Assembly: GCF_003386535.1 (NCBI RefSeq)
Contig: NZ_QTTN01000001.1
Coordinates: 1 to 64,000 of the forward strand
Reading direction: 5' to 3'
Length of the DNA: 64,000 nucleotides
Source: Paenibacillus taihuensis
GTDB lineage: Bacteria > Bacillota > Bacilli > Paenibacillales > Paenibacillaceae
Each line of letters begins with the position of its first letter. The stretch's first letter is position 1. Shown piece after piece: positions 15,861 to 25,040 of the stretch. The notes below the pieces were generated by a model that ran no database searches, was not told the origin of the DNA, and worked only from the letters and a program-made list of their open reading frames with translations. Made by a program: the position numbers and the translations under genes.

Positions 15861-17081
15861 ATGAGGCTTACCCGCATCACTAATGGTCTGCTGCGCGTGT
15901 TTGCTGCCGGCTGTATCTTCCTCTCGAGCGTACCTTTGGCGGCTGATTCCACATCGGCAGCTGAAAGATCGGTCAGGACGGTGACGACTCAAGCGAAAGG
16001 GGCGGCGCTGATCGACGTGGAATCCGGGCGGATTCTGTACAGCCATAATGGGGACAAGCCCATGCTCATTGCCAGCTTGACCAAAATCATGACGGCGATT
16101 GTCGCGATCGAACATGGCAATTTGAACGACATGGTGCAGACAAGCATTCGGGCCGCGGGCAAGGAAGGCTCATCGATCTATTTGCAGCGAGGAGAGAAAA
16201 TGAGCCTGCTCAATATGCTGTATGGGCTTATGCTGCGGTCTGGCAATGATGCTGCGACGGCAATTGCCGAGCATGTCGGCGGCTCAGAGGAAGGCTTCGT
16301 CTTGATGATGAATGATAAGGCGCAGATGCTGGGCCTCGAGAATTCACAATTCATGAACCCGAGCGGTCTGGATGCTCCGGGGCATTATTCATCCGCCAAC
16401 GACTTGGCCAAGCTGACAGCATATGCGCTGAAGAATCCAATCTTCAAAGAGATTGTGAAGACGAAGAGCAAGACCGCACCGAACCCGAATGATCAATGGG
16501 ACTATCTCTGGAAAAATAAAAATAAGATGCTCACGATGTACGAAGGGGCAGATGGCGTGAAAACCGGCTATACGAAAAAGTCGCTTCGCTGCCTTGTCAG
16601 CTCCGCGACTCGAGATGGCCAGCAGCTCGTAGCCGTCACCTTGAATGACAGCGATGATTGGCAAGACCATCAGAAGCTGCTCGATTTCGGCTTCGCGAAC
16701 TATCACTTAAGTGAGGTCGCCCATAAAGGGCAGCCGATCAATGGGTACCCGCTGGCGGTCGGGCGGACGCTCGTTTATCCGTTTGCGGAGGGCGAGAAAG
16801 AGCAGCTTCGCTCGAAGCTGAACCTGATCGATGCGAAGGCAACGGCGTATCTGCTTGGCGAGCGGGGAACGATCGATTGGTTCGTCGGCGAGACGAAGAT
16901 CGGATCTACTCCGGTGTACGATCCGCAGAGCCAGCGTATTAAGCAGCCAGATAAACCATCATGGGTCATCGGCGGTGATTCGTCTAGATCCGTGTTCGGA
17001 TCGTTCTCATCGGACACGTTCTGGCACGCATTCAGAGCGACCTTCAAAGCGCTATTCGGAGGGGAGGCGGCGGGATGGTAA
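15861..17081 (+). CDS. dacB: D-alanyl-D-alanine carboxypeptidase DacB (PBP5*)
   Basis: Second S11 carboxypeptidase of the window. DacB trims peptides during spore cortex synthesis, setting cross-linking and hence core dehydration. 406 residues: signal peptide to about residue 30 (CIFLSSVPLAADSTSAA), S-L-T-K in IASLTKIMTAI, SGND in LRSGNDAATAI, and KTG in GVKTGYTKKSL. The ATG at 15861 follows AGGAGGAACTGT. It is assigned as DacB rather than DacF because it is followed by spmA and spmB, with a 7-nt overlap, as in B. subtilis. Confidence 0.92.
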   Translation: MRLTRITNGLLRVFAAGCIFLSSVPLAADSTSAAERSVRTVTTQAKGAALIDVESGRILYSHNGDKPMLIASLTKIMTAIVAIEHGNLNDMVQTSIRAAGKEGSSIYLQRGEKMSLLNMLYGLMLRSGNDAATAIAEHVGGSEEGFVLMMNDKAQMLGLENSQFMNPSGLDAPGHYSSANDLAKLTAYALKNPIFKEIVKTKSKTAPNPNDQWDYLWKNKNKMLTMYEGADGVKTGYTKKSLRCLVSSATRDGQQLVAVTLNDSDDWQDHQKLLDFGFANYHLSEVAHKGQPINGYPLAVGRTLVYPFAEGEKEQLRSKLNLIDAKATAYLLGERGTIDWFVGETKIGSTPVYDPQSQRIKQPDKPSWVIGGDSSRSVFGSFSSDTFWHAFRATFKALFGGEAAGW

Positions 17082-17767
17082 ACTATATATGGCTGTTCTT
17101 TATAGCCGTCAGTTTTATTGCTGCCATTGCGAACGGCCGAATGGAAGCTTTGACGGAAGCCGCATTCGAAGGCGCGAAGAGCGGTGTCACGGTCAGCTTC
17201 GGGCTTATCAGCGTCATGGTGTTCTGGCTGGGCCTGATGCGTATCGGTGAGGACGCCGGACTGCTTCGCAAGATTGCGGTGCTGCTCCAGCCGGCTATTC
17301 GTTTCCTCTTCCCGGAGGTACCGAAGGGACATCCAGCGCTCGGGTACATTATGAGCAACATGAGTGCGAATATACTGGGGCTTGGCAATGCAGCGACGCC
17401 GATGGGCATCAAAGCGATGCAGGAGCTTCAGAAGCTTAATCCGGATAAAGAAACGGCGTCAGCGGCGATGTGTACGCTGCTGGCGCTCAATACATCAAGT
17501 ATAACCCTCGTACCTACTACACTCATCGCCATTCGAATGACCTACAGCTCTGCACACCCCGCCGAAATCGTCGGCACCACACTTGCAGCAACCTTAATCG
17601 CAACCGCAGCAGCGATCCTCGCAGATCGTTGGTACCGTACACGAGACAAGCATAAACCGCCGAAGTGGACCGACACTCATCCTAGCAAGCATTGGGCGGA
17701 TGCTAAACCGCAAGCTCCGCCTGGTTCTGCCGCTGGAGGACAAGGAAAGGGTGAGGCCGTTGTATGA
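17075..17767 (+). CDS. spmA: Spore maturation protein A
   Basis: Integral membrane protein needed with SpmB for spore core dehydration. 230 residues with several hydrophobic helices and the nucleoside-recognition (Gate) domain, including EAAFEGAKSGVTVSFGLISV and YIMSNMSANILGLGNAATP. Residues about 190-230 form a hydrophilic Lys/Pro/Gly-rich tail (KPPKWTDTHPSKHWADAKPQ) longer than in the B. subtilis protein. It overlaps dacB and spmB. Confidence 0.92.
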   Translation: MVNYIWLFFIAVSFIAAIANGRMEALTEAAFEGAKSGVTVSFGLISVMVFWLGLMRIGEDAGLLRKIAVLLQPAIRFLFPEVPKGHPALGYIMSNMSANILGLGNAATPMGIKAMQELQKLNPDKETASAAMCTLLALNTSSITLVPTTLIAIRMTYSSAHPAEIVGTTLAATLIATAAAILADRWYRTRDKHKPPKWTDTHPSKHWADAKPQAPPGSAAGGQGKGEAVV

Positions 17768-18293
17768 GTGGATTACGACGATATCAGCTTGGCTAATCCC
17801 GTTCATGATCGTATTTATCCCGCTGTATGCTGCTTTTAAGAAGGTTCCCGTATACGAGACATTCATCGAAGGGGCAAAAGATGGCTTCGGCACGGCCATC
17901 AACATCATTCCGCATCTGGTCGGCATGATGGTCGCTATCAGCATGTTCCGCGCTTCAGGCGCAATGGACATGATGGCATCGCTCATTCGCCCGCTGTTTG
18001 ACGGGCTAGGCATCCCAAGCGAGGTGCTGCCGCTCGGACTATTGCGGCCGCTCACGGGAGCGGGCTCGCTCGCGTTCACGACCGAGCTTATCAAGACCTA
18101 TGGACCGGATTCGATGATCGGCCGAATCGCATCCACCATTCAAGGCAGCACGGATACGACGCTATATGTGCTTACCGTATATTTCGGAGCTGTTGGCATC
18201 CGCAGAAGCAAGTATGCGCTCAAAGTAGGCCTTTTCTCCGATCTTGTCGGCTTCTTTGCAGCAATCGTCATCTGTTTACTTGTATTCGAATAA
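17751..18293 (+). CDS. spmB: Spore maturation protein B
   Basis: Partner of SpmA; also a Gate-domain membrane protein. The conserved core is ETFIEGAKDGFGTAINIIPH, VGMMVAISMFRASGAMD, LLRPLTGAGSL and STIQGSTDTTLYVLTVYFG. No ATG exists at the homologous start. The GTG at 17751 (after GGAGGACAAGGAAAGG) gives 180 residues; a TTG at 17760 is a possible alternative, and the upstream ATG at 17700 reads through spmA coding sequence. The gene overlaps spmA by 17 nt. Confidence 0.9.
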   Translation: MRPLYEWITTISAWLIPFMIVFIPLYAAFKKVPVYETFIEGAKDGFGTAINIIPHLVGMMVAISMFRASGAMDMMASLIRPLFDGLGIPSEVLPLGLLRPLTGAGSLAFTTELIKTYGPDSMIGRIASTIQGSTDTTLYVLTVYFGAVGIRRSKYALKVGLFSDLVGFFAAIVICLLVFE

Positions 18294-18331
18294 GATGCAA
18301 TCATGGATATCTTACATAGTCCGAACGAGCT

Positions 18332-18374
18332 GAATGCCGCTGCTGCAGCGGTATTCGCTTGATCGGGCTTTTTG
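18332..18374 (+). terminator. Possible weak terminator after spmB
   Basis: GAATGCCGCTG/CAGCGGTATTC forms an 11-bp stem (18332-18356). The T run (CTTTTTGG) is 12 nt further on, so termination is uncertain. Confidence 0.35.
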
Positions 18375-18404
18375 GTGTATGATGGTGGGTGAGGTGAAAA
18401 TCAT

Positions 18405-19145
18405 TTGGAACGTTTACAGAAGATTTTAGCGCAGGCTGGCGTCGCATCGCGCCGCAAATGTGAGGAATTGATTTTGTCCGGTGTTGTCGAGGTTAATGGC
18501 GAACCGGTCACAACGCTCGGCGTGAAGGCTGATCCGGCCGTGGATGTCATTACGGTCAAAGGCCGCCAGATCAAGGGCGAGAGCAAGCTTTACTTGATGC
18601 TTCATAAGCCGAAAGGCGTTATTACGAGCGCTAGCGACCCGCAAGGCCGTAAGGTTGTGAAGGACTACTTGCCGGGCATTAAAGAGCGTGTTTATCCGGT
18701 CGGCCGGCTGGATTACGATACGGAAGGGCTGCTGCTGCTGACGAATGACGGCGAATTCGCCAATTTGCTGACGCACCCAAGCCATCACGTGCCAAAGACG
18801 TATTGGGCGACAGTGAAAGGTATCCCGCACGGGTCCGCGCTGGAGCGGCTGCAGCAAGGCATTCTGCTTGAGGACGGAATGACTGCGCCTGCGGAGGTTG
18901 AATACCACGACGTCAATACGGAGAAGAATCAGGCGACGATTACGATTACGATCTATGAAGGCCGGAACCGCCAAGTTCGGCGGATGTTCGATGCCATCAA
19001 TCATCCTGTCATCCTGCTCAGAAGGGTTCGTTTCGGCGAGCTCGGCTTGCACGGACTGGCCCGCGGCAAGTTCCGTCATCTGACGCCGAAGGAAGTACAG
19101 GAGCTGCGCGGAGCAGCGACTAGGACACATAAAATTCAAAAATAA
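18405..19145 (+). CDS. rluB: 23S rRNA pseudouridine synthase RluB-type
   Basis: Modifies a uridine in domain V of 23S rRNA (U2605 in E. coli numbering). 246 residues: N-terminal S4 RNA-binding domain (ERLQKILAQAGVASRRKCEE), then the RsuA/RluB catalytic domain with YPVGRLDYDTEGLLLLTNDG (catalytic Asp) and the C-terminal EGRNRQVRRMFDAINHPV. The start is a TTG at 18405, supported by GGGTGAGGTGA upstream; no ATG is near. In B. subtilis it lies between spmB and resA, as here. Confidence 0.93.
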   Translation: MERLQKILAQAGVASRRKCEELILSGVVEVNGEPVTTLGVKADPAVDVITVKGRQIKGESKLYLMLHKPKGVITSASDPQGRKVVKDYLPGIKERVYPVGRLDYDTEGLLLLTNDGEFANLLTHPSHHVPKTYWATVKGIPHGSALERLQQGILLEDGMTAPAEVEYHDVNTEKNQATITITIYEGRNRQVRRMFDAINHPVILLRRVRFGELGLHGLARGKFRHLTPKEVQELRGAATRTHKIQK

Positions 19146-19248
19146 CGAGCGGCGGCAACCTCAATTGCCGTCCCATTTTCGTTATAATGAATATAGTCCA
19201 AATGAAGTATTTTGCAGCACAAGAACAGGCGGTGAATGACGAAATCTT

Positions 19249-19779
19249 ATGAAGAAAAACCGCAGAATGATTCAGTTGGTCATTTTCCTCGGCGTCCTGC
19301 TGCTCGGCGGTTATGCGATCGGCCATTCGATCTTTGCCGCGAAGGATGGACAGCTCCCTCGCAAGGGCTCGAAGCCACCGGAGTTCGCGCTCCTCGGAAC
19401 AGACGGGAAGACACACCGGCTGTCCGATTATAAGGGGAAGGCGCTTGTCATCAATTTCTGGGGTACATATTGTCCAGGCTGTGTAACGGAAACGCCGGAC
19501 TTGGTCGCTCAGTACAAGAAGCATAACGGAGAACCGCTCGAGATCGTCGGCATTAATTTAGGTGAAGACAGCATGGCTGTGAACAATTTCGTGAAGCAAT
19601 ACGACATCAATTACACCATTCTGCGCAACGAAGCAAATGATGTACAGCGTAAATACGGTTTAAGGTCGTATCCCACAACCTTCTTTGTGAAGCCGGACGG
19701 AACGATAATGGATGTTTTCGTCGGTGCAATGGCAGAAAAGGACATGGACGAGCGTATCACGAAGCTGCTGAAGTCCTAG
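19249..19779 (+). CDS. resA: Thiol-disulfide oxidoreductase ResA
   Basis: Membrane-anchored thioredoxin-like protein that reduces the CXXC of apocytochrome c for haem attachment. 176 residues: one N-terminal helix (QLVIFLGVLLLGGYAIG), thioredoxin fold, active site C75-P-G-C78, cis-Pro in SYPTTFFV. The usual ResA motif is CEPC, so Pro-Gly here is different and resembles other thioredoxin-like oxidoreductases. First gene of resABCDE. TATAAT at 19183-19188 may be its -10 box, but no good -35 box is seen. Translation initiation looks weak: AGGCGGTGA lies 16 nt upstream. Confidence 0.9.
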   Translation: MKKNRRMIQLVIFLGVLLLGGYAIGHSIFAAKDGQLPRKGSKPPEFALLGTDGKTHRLSDYKGKALVINFWGTYCPGCVTETPDLVAQYKKHNGEPLEIVGINLGEDSMAVNNFVKQYDINYTILRNEANDVQRKYGLRSYPTTFFVKPDGTIMDVFVGAMAEKDMDERITKLLKS

Positions 19780-19795
19780 CCATGAAGGAGGTAGC

Positions 19796-21466
19796 TTGAA
19801 CTTGTTAGCGTTTGAAAATACGAAATGCGAGTGCGGCCATCAGAATCCAGTTGGCACCGTCCTGTGCGAAAGCTGCGGCTATCCGCTCGAGATCGGTGAA
19901 CAGGAGAACGATGCGCCGCTTGAAATGCGTTATGACGGCATTGCCCGCCGCTCGCAGAAGAGCAATCCGAATGTGATTGACCGCGTGTGGAACTTCTTCT
20001 CGTCGGTAAAGGTCGCGATCCGGCTCATCATAATTACATTGCTGGCTGCGATGATCGGTACGATTTTCACGCAGGAAAATGCCTTTATTTCATTCGATCC
20101 TTCCACCTACTATGAGGAAAGATACGGCTGGATCGGCAAGTGGTATTACAAGCTGGGCTTCTCGAATACATACGAGTCGTGGTGGTTTATCCTTCTGCTT
20201 GTCATGATCGGCACCTCGCTTGTTATCTGCAGTCTTGACCGGGTGCTTCCGCTATACCGAGCGCTGAACAAGCAGCAGATCCGTAAACACAGCCAGTTCC
20301 TGACCCGTCAGAAGACGGTATACACGGGACCGATTGAAGGTGCGGAAGAAGCGTGGACAAGCAGCATTGGCGCGCAGCTGAAGCGCAAGCATTACCGGGT
20401 TCACCAAGACGGCAGCGCGCTGCTTGCGGAGAAATACCGATTCAGCCGCTGGGGGCCGTATATTAACCATATTGGCCTCATCGTGTTCCTGCTCGCTGTA
20501 CTGCTTCGGTCGCTGCCAGGCTGGGCGATGGATAACTACGTGACGGTTGCGGAAGGCTCCACGGTCCAAATTCCCGACACGAAGTACTATATTAAGAACG
20601 AGAAGTTTACGATCGACTATTATACCGATGCAGAGCTGCCCAAGGAGCTCAAAGGTACGTCTCGTGCGAAGCTTTATGAGACGAGAGCGGTGCTCTACAC
20701 ATGTTCGGCCGACTGCGACGATCCGTCGAAGCAGCCTCAGCTGACCGAAGTGAACCGGCATAATATCGTCGTGAATGACCCTCTGTCTTACAAAGGTTTG
20801 AAAGCTTATCAGTTCGGATTCGATGACACGCCGAAGCTTAAAGCAGTGAATCCGGTGCTGATCGATCATAAAACAGGAAAAACTTATGGTCCGTTCAATC
20901 TGGTCATGAAGGACCCGCAGCTGACTTACAACCTCGGGCCTTACACGCTTGAATTGAAGCAAACGTATATGGACTTTGCGCTTGATGCAGAAGGCAAGCC
21001 GACGACGAAGTCTCGCGAGCCGAATGCGCCAGCGTTCGTATTCGTCATCAAAGGGCCGGATCTGGCTGCAGATGGCGAGCCTTATATGTACTTTCCGAAG
21101 CAGAACGATAAAGTCCGCTTCAGCCAAGATATGATTAACGGCGAGCTTGCCAAGCGCTTTGAGATCAAAGTGCCGTCGATGACGGGCGTAGAGTTTGCTC
21201 CAGTCGAGACATCGCTGAATATCCGAACAGACCGCGCAATGCCATACATCTGGTTCGGCGCAGCAATCTCAATGATTGGTCTGATCATGGGCTCTTACTG
21301 GCAGCATCGCAGAATTTGGCTTCGTATCGATGATGGAGAAGTGACGCTGGGCGCACATACGAACAAGAATAATTACGGCATGCGTGCCGAGGTCGCTTCC
21401 GCGCTGCGCGGTATAGGCGTCGTCGTAGAGCCGAAGTTGCTCGATAACGGGAGGAACAAATCGTGA
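19796..21466 (+). CDS. resB: Cytochrome c biogenesis protein ResB with N-terminal zinc ribbon
   Basis: System II cytochrome c assembly: ResB and ResC deliver haem across the membrane. 556 residues. Helices lie near 75-95 (VAIRLIIITLLAAMIGTIFT), 130-150, 230-250, and near the C-terminus (YIWFGAAISMIGLIMGSYW), with a large extracellular domain between. Residues 11-27 carry C-E-C and C-E-S-C (Cys11, 13, 24, 27), a putative zinc ribbon absent from B. subtilis ResB as I know it. The TTG start at 19796 has AAGGAGG 5 nt upstream. It overlaps resC by 4 nt. Confidence 0.9.
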   Translation: MNLLAFENTKCECGHQNPVGTVLCESCGYPLEIGEQENDAPLEMRYDGIARRSQKSNPNVIDRVWNFFSSVKVAIRLIIITLLAAMIGTIFTQENAFISFDPSTYYEERYGWIGKWYYKLGFSNTYESWWFILLLVMIGTSLVICSLDRVLPLYRALNKQQIRKHSQFLTRQKTVYTGPIEGAEEAWTSSIGAQLKRKHYRVHQDGSALLAEKYRFSRWGPYINHIGLIVFLLAVLLRSLPGWAMDNYVTVAEGSTVQIPDTKYYIKNEKFTIDYYTDAELPKELKGTSRAKLYETRAVLYTCSADCDDPSKQPQLTEVNRHNIVVNDPLSYKGLKAYQFGFDDTPKLKAVNPVLIDHKTGKTYGPFNLVMKDPQLTYNLGPYTLELKQTYMDFALDAEGKPTTKSREPNAPAFVFVIKGPDLAADGEPYMYFPKQNDKVRFSQDMINGELAKRFEIKVPSMTGVEFAPVETSLNIRTDRAMPYIWFGAAISMIGLIMGSYWQHRRIWLRIDDGEVTLGAHTNKNNYGMRAEVASALRGIGVVVEPKLLDNGRNKS

Positions 21467-22722
21467 GTTTGCTTGATTTCAGCAGCGACGCGTTTATCGT
21501 CGCATTCTTTCTATACTGCTTTGGCTTTATGTTTTACGGCATTACAGCACTCGGGCGCAAATGGAGTGACCGCAGCCCGGAGGAGCATGTGCGCCGCTGG
21601 GGACGCATCGCTTACTTCGTCTCGCTGCTCGGCTTCGCTGCGCATTTGACGTTCTTCTTCACGCGTTGGGCGGGCGGCGGCCATATCCCGACAAGTAATA
21701 TGTACGAATTTATGACCTTCCTGGCGATGGCGATCATGTTCGCCTTCATCATCGTCAATGCGATTTACCGCAAGCCGCTGCTCGGCTTGTTCACCTTGCC
21801 GCTCGTCGTCATCATCGTGGCGTTCGCCGCGGTGTTCCCGCAGGAAGTGCAGCCGCTTATTCCGGCGCTGCAGTCGATCTGGCTGAAAGTGCACGTAACG
21901 ACAGCCGCTACGGGCGAAGCATTCTTCGCAGTCGGTTTCGCAGCGGGTCTGATGTACTTGCTGCGCACGGTTGACTTCAAACAAACGAGCGAGAAAGCGA
22001 AACGCGAGCAGCGCTGGGTTGAATTTACGCTGTACGTCATCATTATTATCATCGCGTTCATCAGCTCCGTGTTTGCTTTCCGCGGTGCGGGTTACGAAGC
22101 ATCGTTCACGCAAGAGAACGTAACGATTGATGAGAAGGGGATCGAGAATTCCACGACGGAGACTGTGGAATATTCGCTTCCGCCGATCTTCAAGCCTTAC
22201 AACAGCCAAGTGGTTGCGATGGACACATTCCTTGGCATGAAAGAGCCGCTGTTCGAAACGCCGCACTGGATGAAGGGCGTCAACGCAGCTCGTAAGCTGA
22301 ACACCATCACGTGGTCGATCATTAACGGTTCGATTCTTTATGCTTTGATCCGTCTCGCACTTCGTAAACGGGTTGGCGCAGCGATTCACCCATTGCTTGG
22401 CGATATCGATGCAGACGATATCGACGAAATTAGCTACCGTGCAATTGCAATCGGTTATCCGGTCTTTATGCTGGGCGCCCTTATTTTTGCGATGATCTGG
22501 GCTTACATTGCCTGGTCGCGCTTCTGGGGCTGGGACCCGAAAGAAGTATGGGCGCTCATTACCTGGCTCTATTACACAGCATATTTGCACTTCCGTCTGT
22601 CCCGCGGCTGGCACGGCGCCAAGTCGGCTTGGCTTGCGGTTATCGGCTTCGTGGTCGTGATGTTCACGCTGATCGGGGTTAACCTTGTCCTTGTCGGCTT
22701 GCACTCCTACGCAGGTGTATAA
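21463..22722 (+). CDS. resC: Cytochrome c biogenesis protein ResC (CcsA/CcsB type)
   Basis: Polytopic haem-handling protein, partner of ResB. 419 residues, about eight helices. It has the WWD-type haem-binding motif SRFWGWDPKEVWALITWL near residues 350-365 and conserved histidines flanking it (AAHLTFFFTRWAGG, VHVTTAATGEAFF, YLHFRLSRGWHG). The GTG start overlaps resB. Confidence 0.92.
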   Translation: MSLLDFSSDAFIVAFFLYCFGFMFYGITALGRKWSDRSPEEHVRRWGRIAYFVSLLGFAAHLTFFFTRWAGGGHIPTSNMYEFMTFLAMAIMFAFIIVNAIYRKPLLGLFTLPLVVIIVAFAAVFPQEVQPLIPALQSIWLKVHVTTAATGEAFFAVGFAAGLMYLLRTVDFKQTSEKAKREQRWVEFTLYVIIIIIAFISSVFAFRGAGYEASFTQENVTIDEKGIENSTTETVEYSLPPIFKPYNSQVVAMDTFLGMKEPLFETPHWMKGVNAARKLNTITWSIINGSILYALIRLALRKRVGAAIHPLLGDIDADDIDEISYRAIAIGYPVFMLGALIFAMIWAYIAWSRFWGWDPKEVWALITWLYYTAYLHFRLSRGWHGAKSAWLAVIGFVVVMFTLIGVNLVLVGLHSYAGV

Positions 22723-22770
22723 AGGTACTGCACGCTAAGAAGTTAAGACTTGAGAGGAGACTAGAGGGAC

Positions 22771-23487
22771 ATGTCAGAAGAACTTCACCGTATTCTCGTT
22801 GTTGATGATGAAGAGCGTATCCGCAGATTGCTCAAGATGTATCTGGAGAAGGAAGGGTATATCATTGAAGAAGCGGAAGACGGCGAGTCTGCGCTGCGCC
22901 TTGCGACTGCGAATGACTTTGACCTGATTCTGCTCGATGTGATGCTGCCAGGCATGGACGGCATTGAAGTGTGCTCCAGACTCCGCCAGATCAAAGCTAC
23001 GCCGGTCATTATGCTGACGGCGAAGGGCGAGGAGATGAACCGTGTTCAAGGCTTTGAGGTCGGCGCCGACGATTATGTCGTGAAGCCGTTCAGCCCGCGC
23101 GAAGTGATCTATCGGGTAAAAGCAATCCTGCGCCGCTCCTCGGCAACGGCGTTCCTGACGAAGGAAGCGATCACGAGCAACAACATCGTATTCCCGCATC
23201 TCATTATTGAGCATGATGCACATCGGGTAATGGCAGGCGGCCAGGAAGTAAGCCTGACGCCGAAAGAATATGAATTGCTTCATTATCTTGCGATTTCGCC
23301 GGACAAGGTGTTCTCGCGTGAAGAACTGTTGAAAGACGTCTGGAACTATGAATTCTTCGGTGATCTTCGTACTGTCGATACGCATGTGAAGCGTCTGCGT
23401 GAGAAGCTGAACAAGGTTTCTCCGGAAGCGGCGATGATGATTACGACGGTTTGGGGCGTAGGCTATAAGCTTGAGGTGCCGAAGTAA
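22771..23487 (+). CDS. resD: Response regulator ResD
   Basis: OmpR/PhoB-type regulator of respiration and anaerobic genes. 238 residues: receiver domain with VVDDEERIRR, phospho-acceptor in LLDVMLPGMDG and VVKPFSPREV; winged helix with EYELLHYLAISPDKVFSREE and TVDTHVKRLREKL. AGGAG lies upstream of the ATG. It abuts resE (TAA directly followed by GTG). ResD in B. subtilis activates resA and ctaA. Confidence 0.94.
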   Translation: MSEELHRILVVDDEERIRRLLKMYLEKEGYIIEEAEDGESALRLATANDFDLILLDVMLPGMDGIEVCSRLRQIKATPVIMLTAKGEEMNRVQGFEVGADDYVVKPFSPREVIYRVKAILRRSSATAFLTKEAITSNNIVFPHLIIEHDAHRVMAGGQEVSLTPKEYELLHYLAISPDKVFSREELLKDVWNYEFFGDLRTVDTHVKRLREKLNKVSPEAAMMITTVWGVGYKLEVPK

Positions 23488-24897
23488 GTGAAGATTTGGC
23501 GTAGTGTTGTCGGCAAGCTATGGATTACGATTATTGCGCTTGTCGCAGTCGTGCTGCTCATTCTGGGGATGTTCCTGCTGCAATATATCGATCTGGCGTT
23601 CAAGAAGAACTCGCATGATGTGAAGATGCTGTTCGTGTATACGTCGATTATCGGATTTCTGTTATCTACGTTCTTCGCGTTCTTCCTATCGACGAAGATT
23701 ACGCAGCCGCTCTTGCAAATGAAGAAAGCGGCAGACTTGATCGCTCAGGGCGAATACCGGACAAGAGTTCCGATTCGTTCGACCGATGAGATCGGTGAAC
23801 TCGCGAACACGTTCAACCACATGGCTTCGGAGCTTGATACGCTCATCCGTGATTTGAATCACGAGAAGGAGCATCTGGCGAGCGTACACCGCAGCATGGC
23901 GGACGCCGTCGTCACGTTCGACGCGGAAGGCCAGATCATTCTGGCGAACCCGCACGGACAAGAGCTCATCGAGACGTGGAGCGAGCTGGAGTGGACGGAA
24001 GACTACCGTCCGCAGACACAGGTGCCTGGGCCGCTCTTCGAGCTATTCCGCAAAGTGCTGCGGGAAGGCCGGGACTTAACGGACAAGGTCCATGTGCAGA
24101 GCGGCGTGTGGTCGGTTGTAATGGCGCCGCTCAAGTCGAATGATACCGTCCGCGGGGCTGTTGCTGTTATGCGGAACGTAACAGAAGAATCGAAACTGGA
24201 GAAGCTGCGCCGCGACTTCGTGGCGAACGTCTCGCACGAGATTCGGACGCCGCTCTCGATGCTGCAAGGCTACAGCGAGGCGCTCATTGATGATATCGCA
24301 GCTTCGCCGGAAGAGCGCAAGGAGCTCGCGCAGGTCATCTACGAAGAGTCGCTTCGTATGGGACGGCTCGTGAAGGACTTGCTCGATCTTGCCAGGATGG
24401 AAGCCGGCCATATCGAGATGAAGCTGGTATCGACCGACCTGTCGGTGCTTCTGCGGCGTGTCCACCGTAAGTTCCAGGTGCTTGCCAAAGAGCAGGAGAT
24501 TCAGCTGAAGCTTGAGCTGCCGGACGCCCCTCTCGTCATCGCTCAGGCGGATGAAGACCGGCTGGAACAAGTGCTTACGAATTTGCTCGACAATGCGATC
24601 CGGCATACGCCGAAGAACGCTGAAATCGAGATGAGTACCAAGCAGGTCACGGTGGACAGTAAGCCGTTTGTCGAGCTGAAGGTGAAGGACCAAGGGGAAG
24701 GCATTCCGAATGAGGACTTGCCGTTTATCTTCGAAAGGTTCTACAAAGCAGACAAAGCGCGTACGCGCGGCGCAGGCGGTACAGGACTTGGGCTCGCGAT
24801 CGTGAGGAACATCATCGAGTCGCACAGAGGTACGATCAAGGCGGAGAGTGTGCTCGGATCCGGCACGACGTTTACGATTCGACTGCCAGTTCAGTAG
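23488..24897 (+). CDS. resE: Sensor histidine kinase ResE
   Basis: 469 residues. Two helices (LWITIIALVAVVLLILGMFL and YTSIIGFLLSTFFAFFLS) enclose a very short extracytoplasmic loop, unlike B. subtilis ResE, which has a larger one. A HAMP domain (about 70-120), a PAS-like segment, the HisKA box FVANVSHEIRTPLSMLQGY and the ATPase boxes QVLTNLLDNAIRHTP, KDQGEGIPNEDL and GGTGLGLAIVRNI follow. The GTG start follows GAGGTG. The input signal is probably cytoplasmic or intramembrane, inferred from the missing sensor domain. Confidence 0.93.
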   Translation: MKIWRSVVGKLWITIIALVAVVLLILGMFLLQYIDLAFKKNSHDVKMLFVYTSIIGFLLSTFFAFFLSTKITQPLLQMKKAADLIAQGEYRTRVPIRSTDEIGELANTFNHMASELDTLIRDLNHEKEHLASVHRSMADAVVTFDAEGQIILANPHGQELIETWSELEWTEDYRPQTQVPGPLFELFRKVLREGRDLTDKVHVQSGVWSVVMAPLKSNDTVRGAVAVMRNVTEESKLEKLRRDFVANVSHEIRTPLSMLQGYSEALIDDIAASPEERKELAQVIYEESLRMGRLVKDLLDLARMEAGHIEMKLVSTDLSVLLRRVHRKFQVLAKEQEIQLKLELPDAPLVIAQADEDRLEQVLTNLLDNAIRHTPKNAEIEMSTKQVTVDSKPFVELKVKDQGEGIPNEDLPFIFERFYKADKARTRGAGGTGLGLAIVRNIIESHRGTIKAESVLGSGTTFTIRLPVQ

Positions 24898-24919
24898 ATT
24901 AGCAGTATAGTGAGCGAGT

Positions 24920-24946
24920 AAGCCGCCCCATTGTGGGCGGCTTTTT
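24920..24946 (+). terminator. Rho-independent terminator after resE
   Basis: AAGCCGCCC/GGGCGGCTT stem with loop CATTGT, then a T run. It ends the res operon. sigX-rsiX, which follow resE in B. subtilis, are absent. Confidence 0.9.
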
Positions 24947-25040
24947 AATTTGTTCAAAAAGTCGGTTCTTGTTGAAGGAAGTAGTTAAATCTTGTTGGTC
25001 GTGAAACATTTTCATGGGTAGTCGCCCGTTCACGCCAATT

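Noticed and set aside
19236-19433. 65-codon frame overlapping the resA start
   Set aside because: Overlaps resA out of frame; it has the better-placed ribosome site, but the peptide looks random. It could at most be a short leader peptide.
21511-22704. 397-codon minus-strand frame opposite resC
   Set aside because: Extremely rich in His, Arg, Asp and Gln, as expected for antisense of a membrane protein gene.
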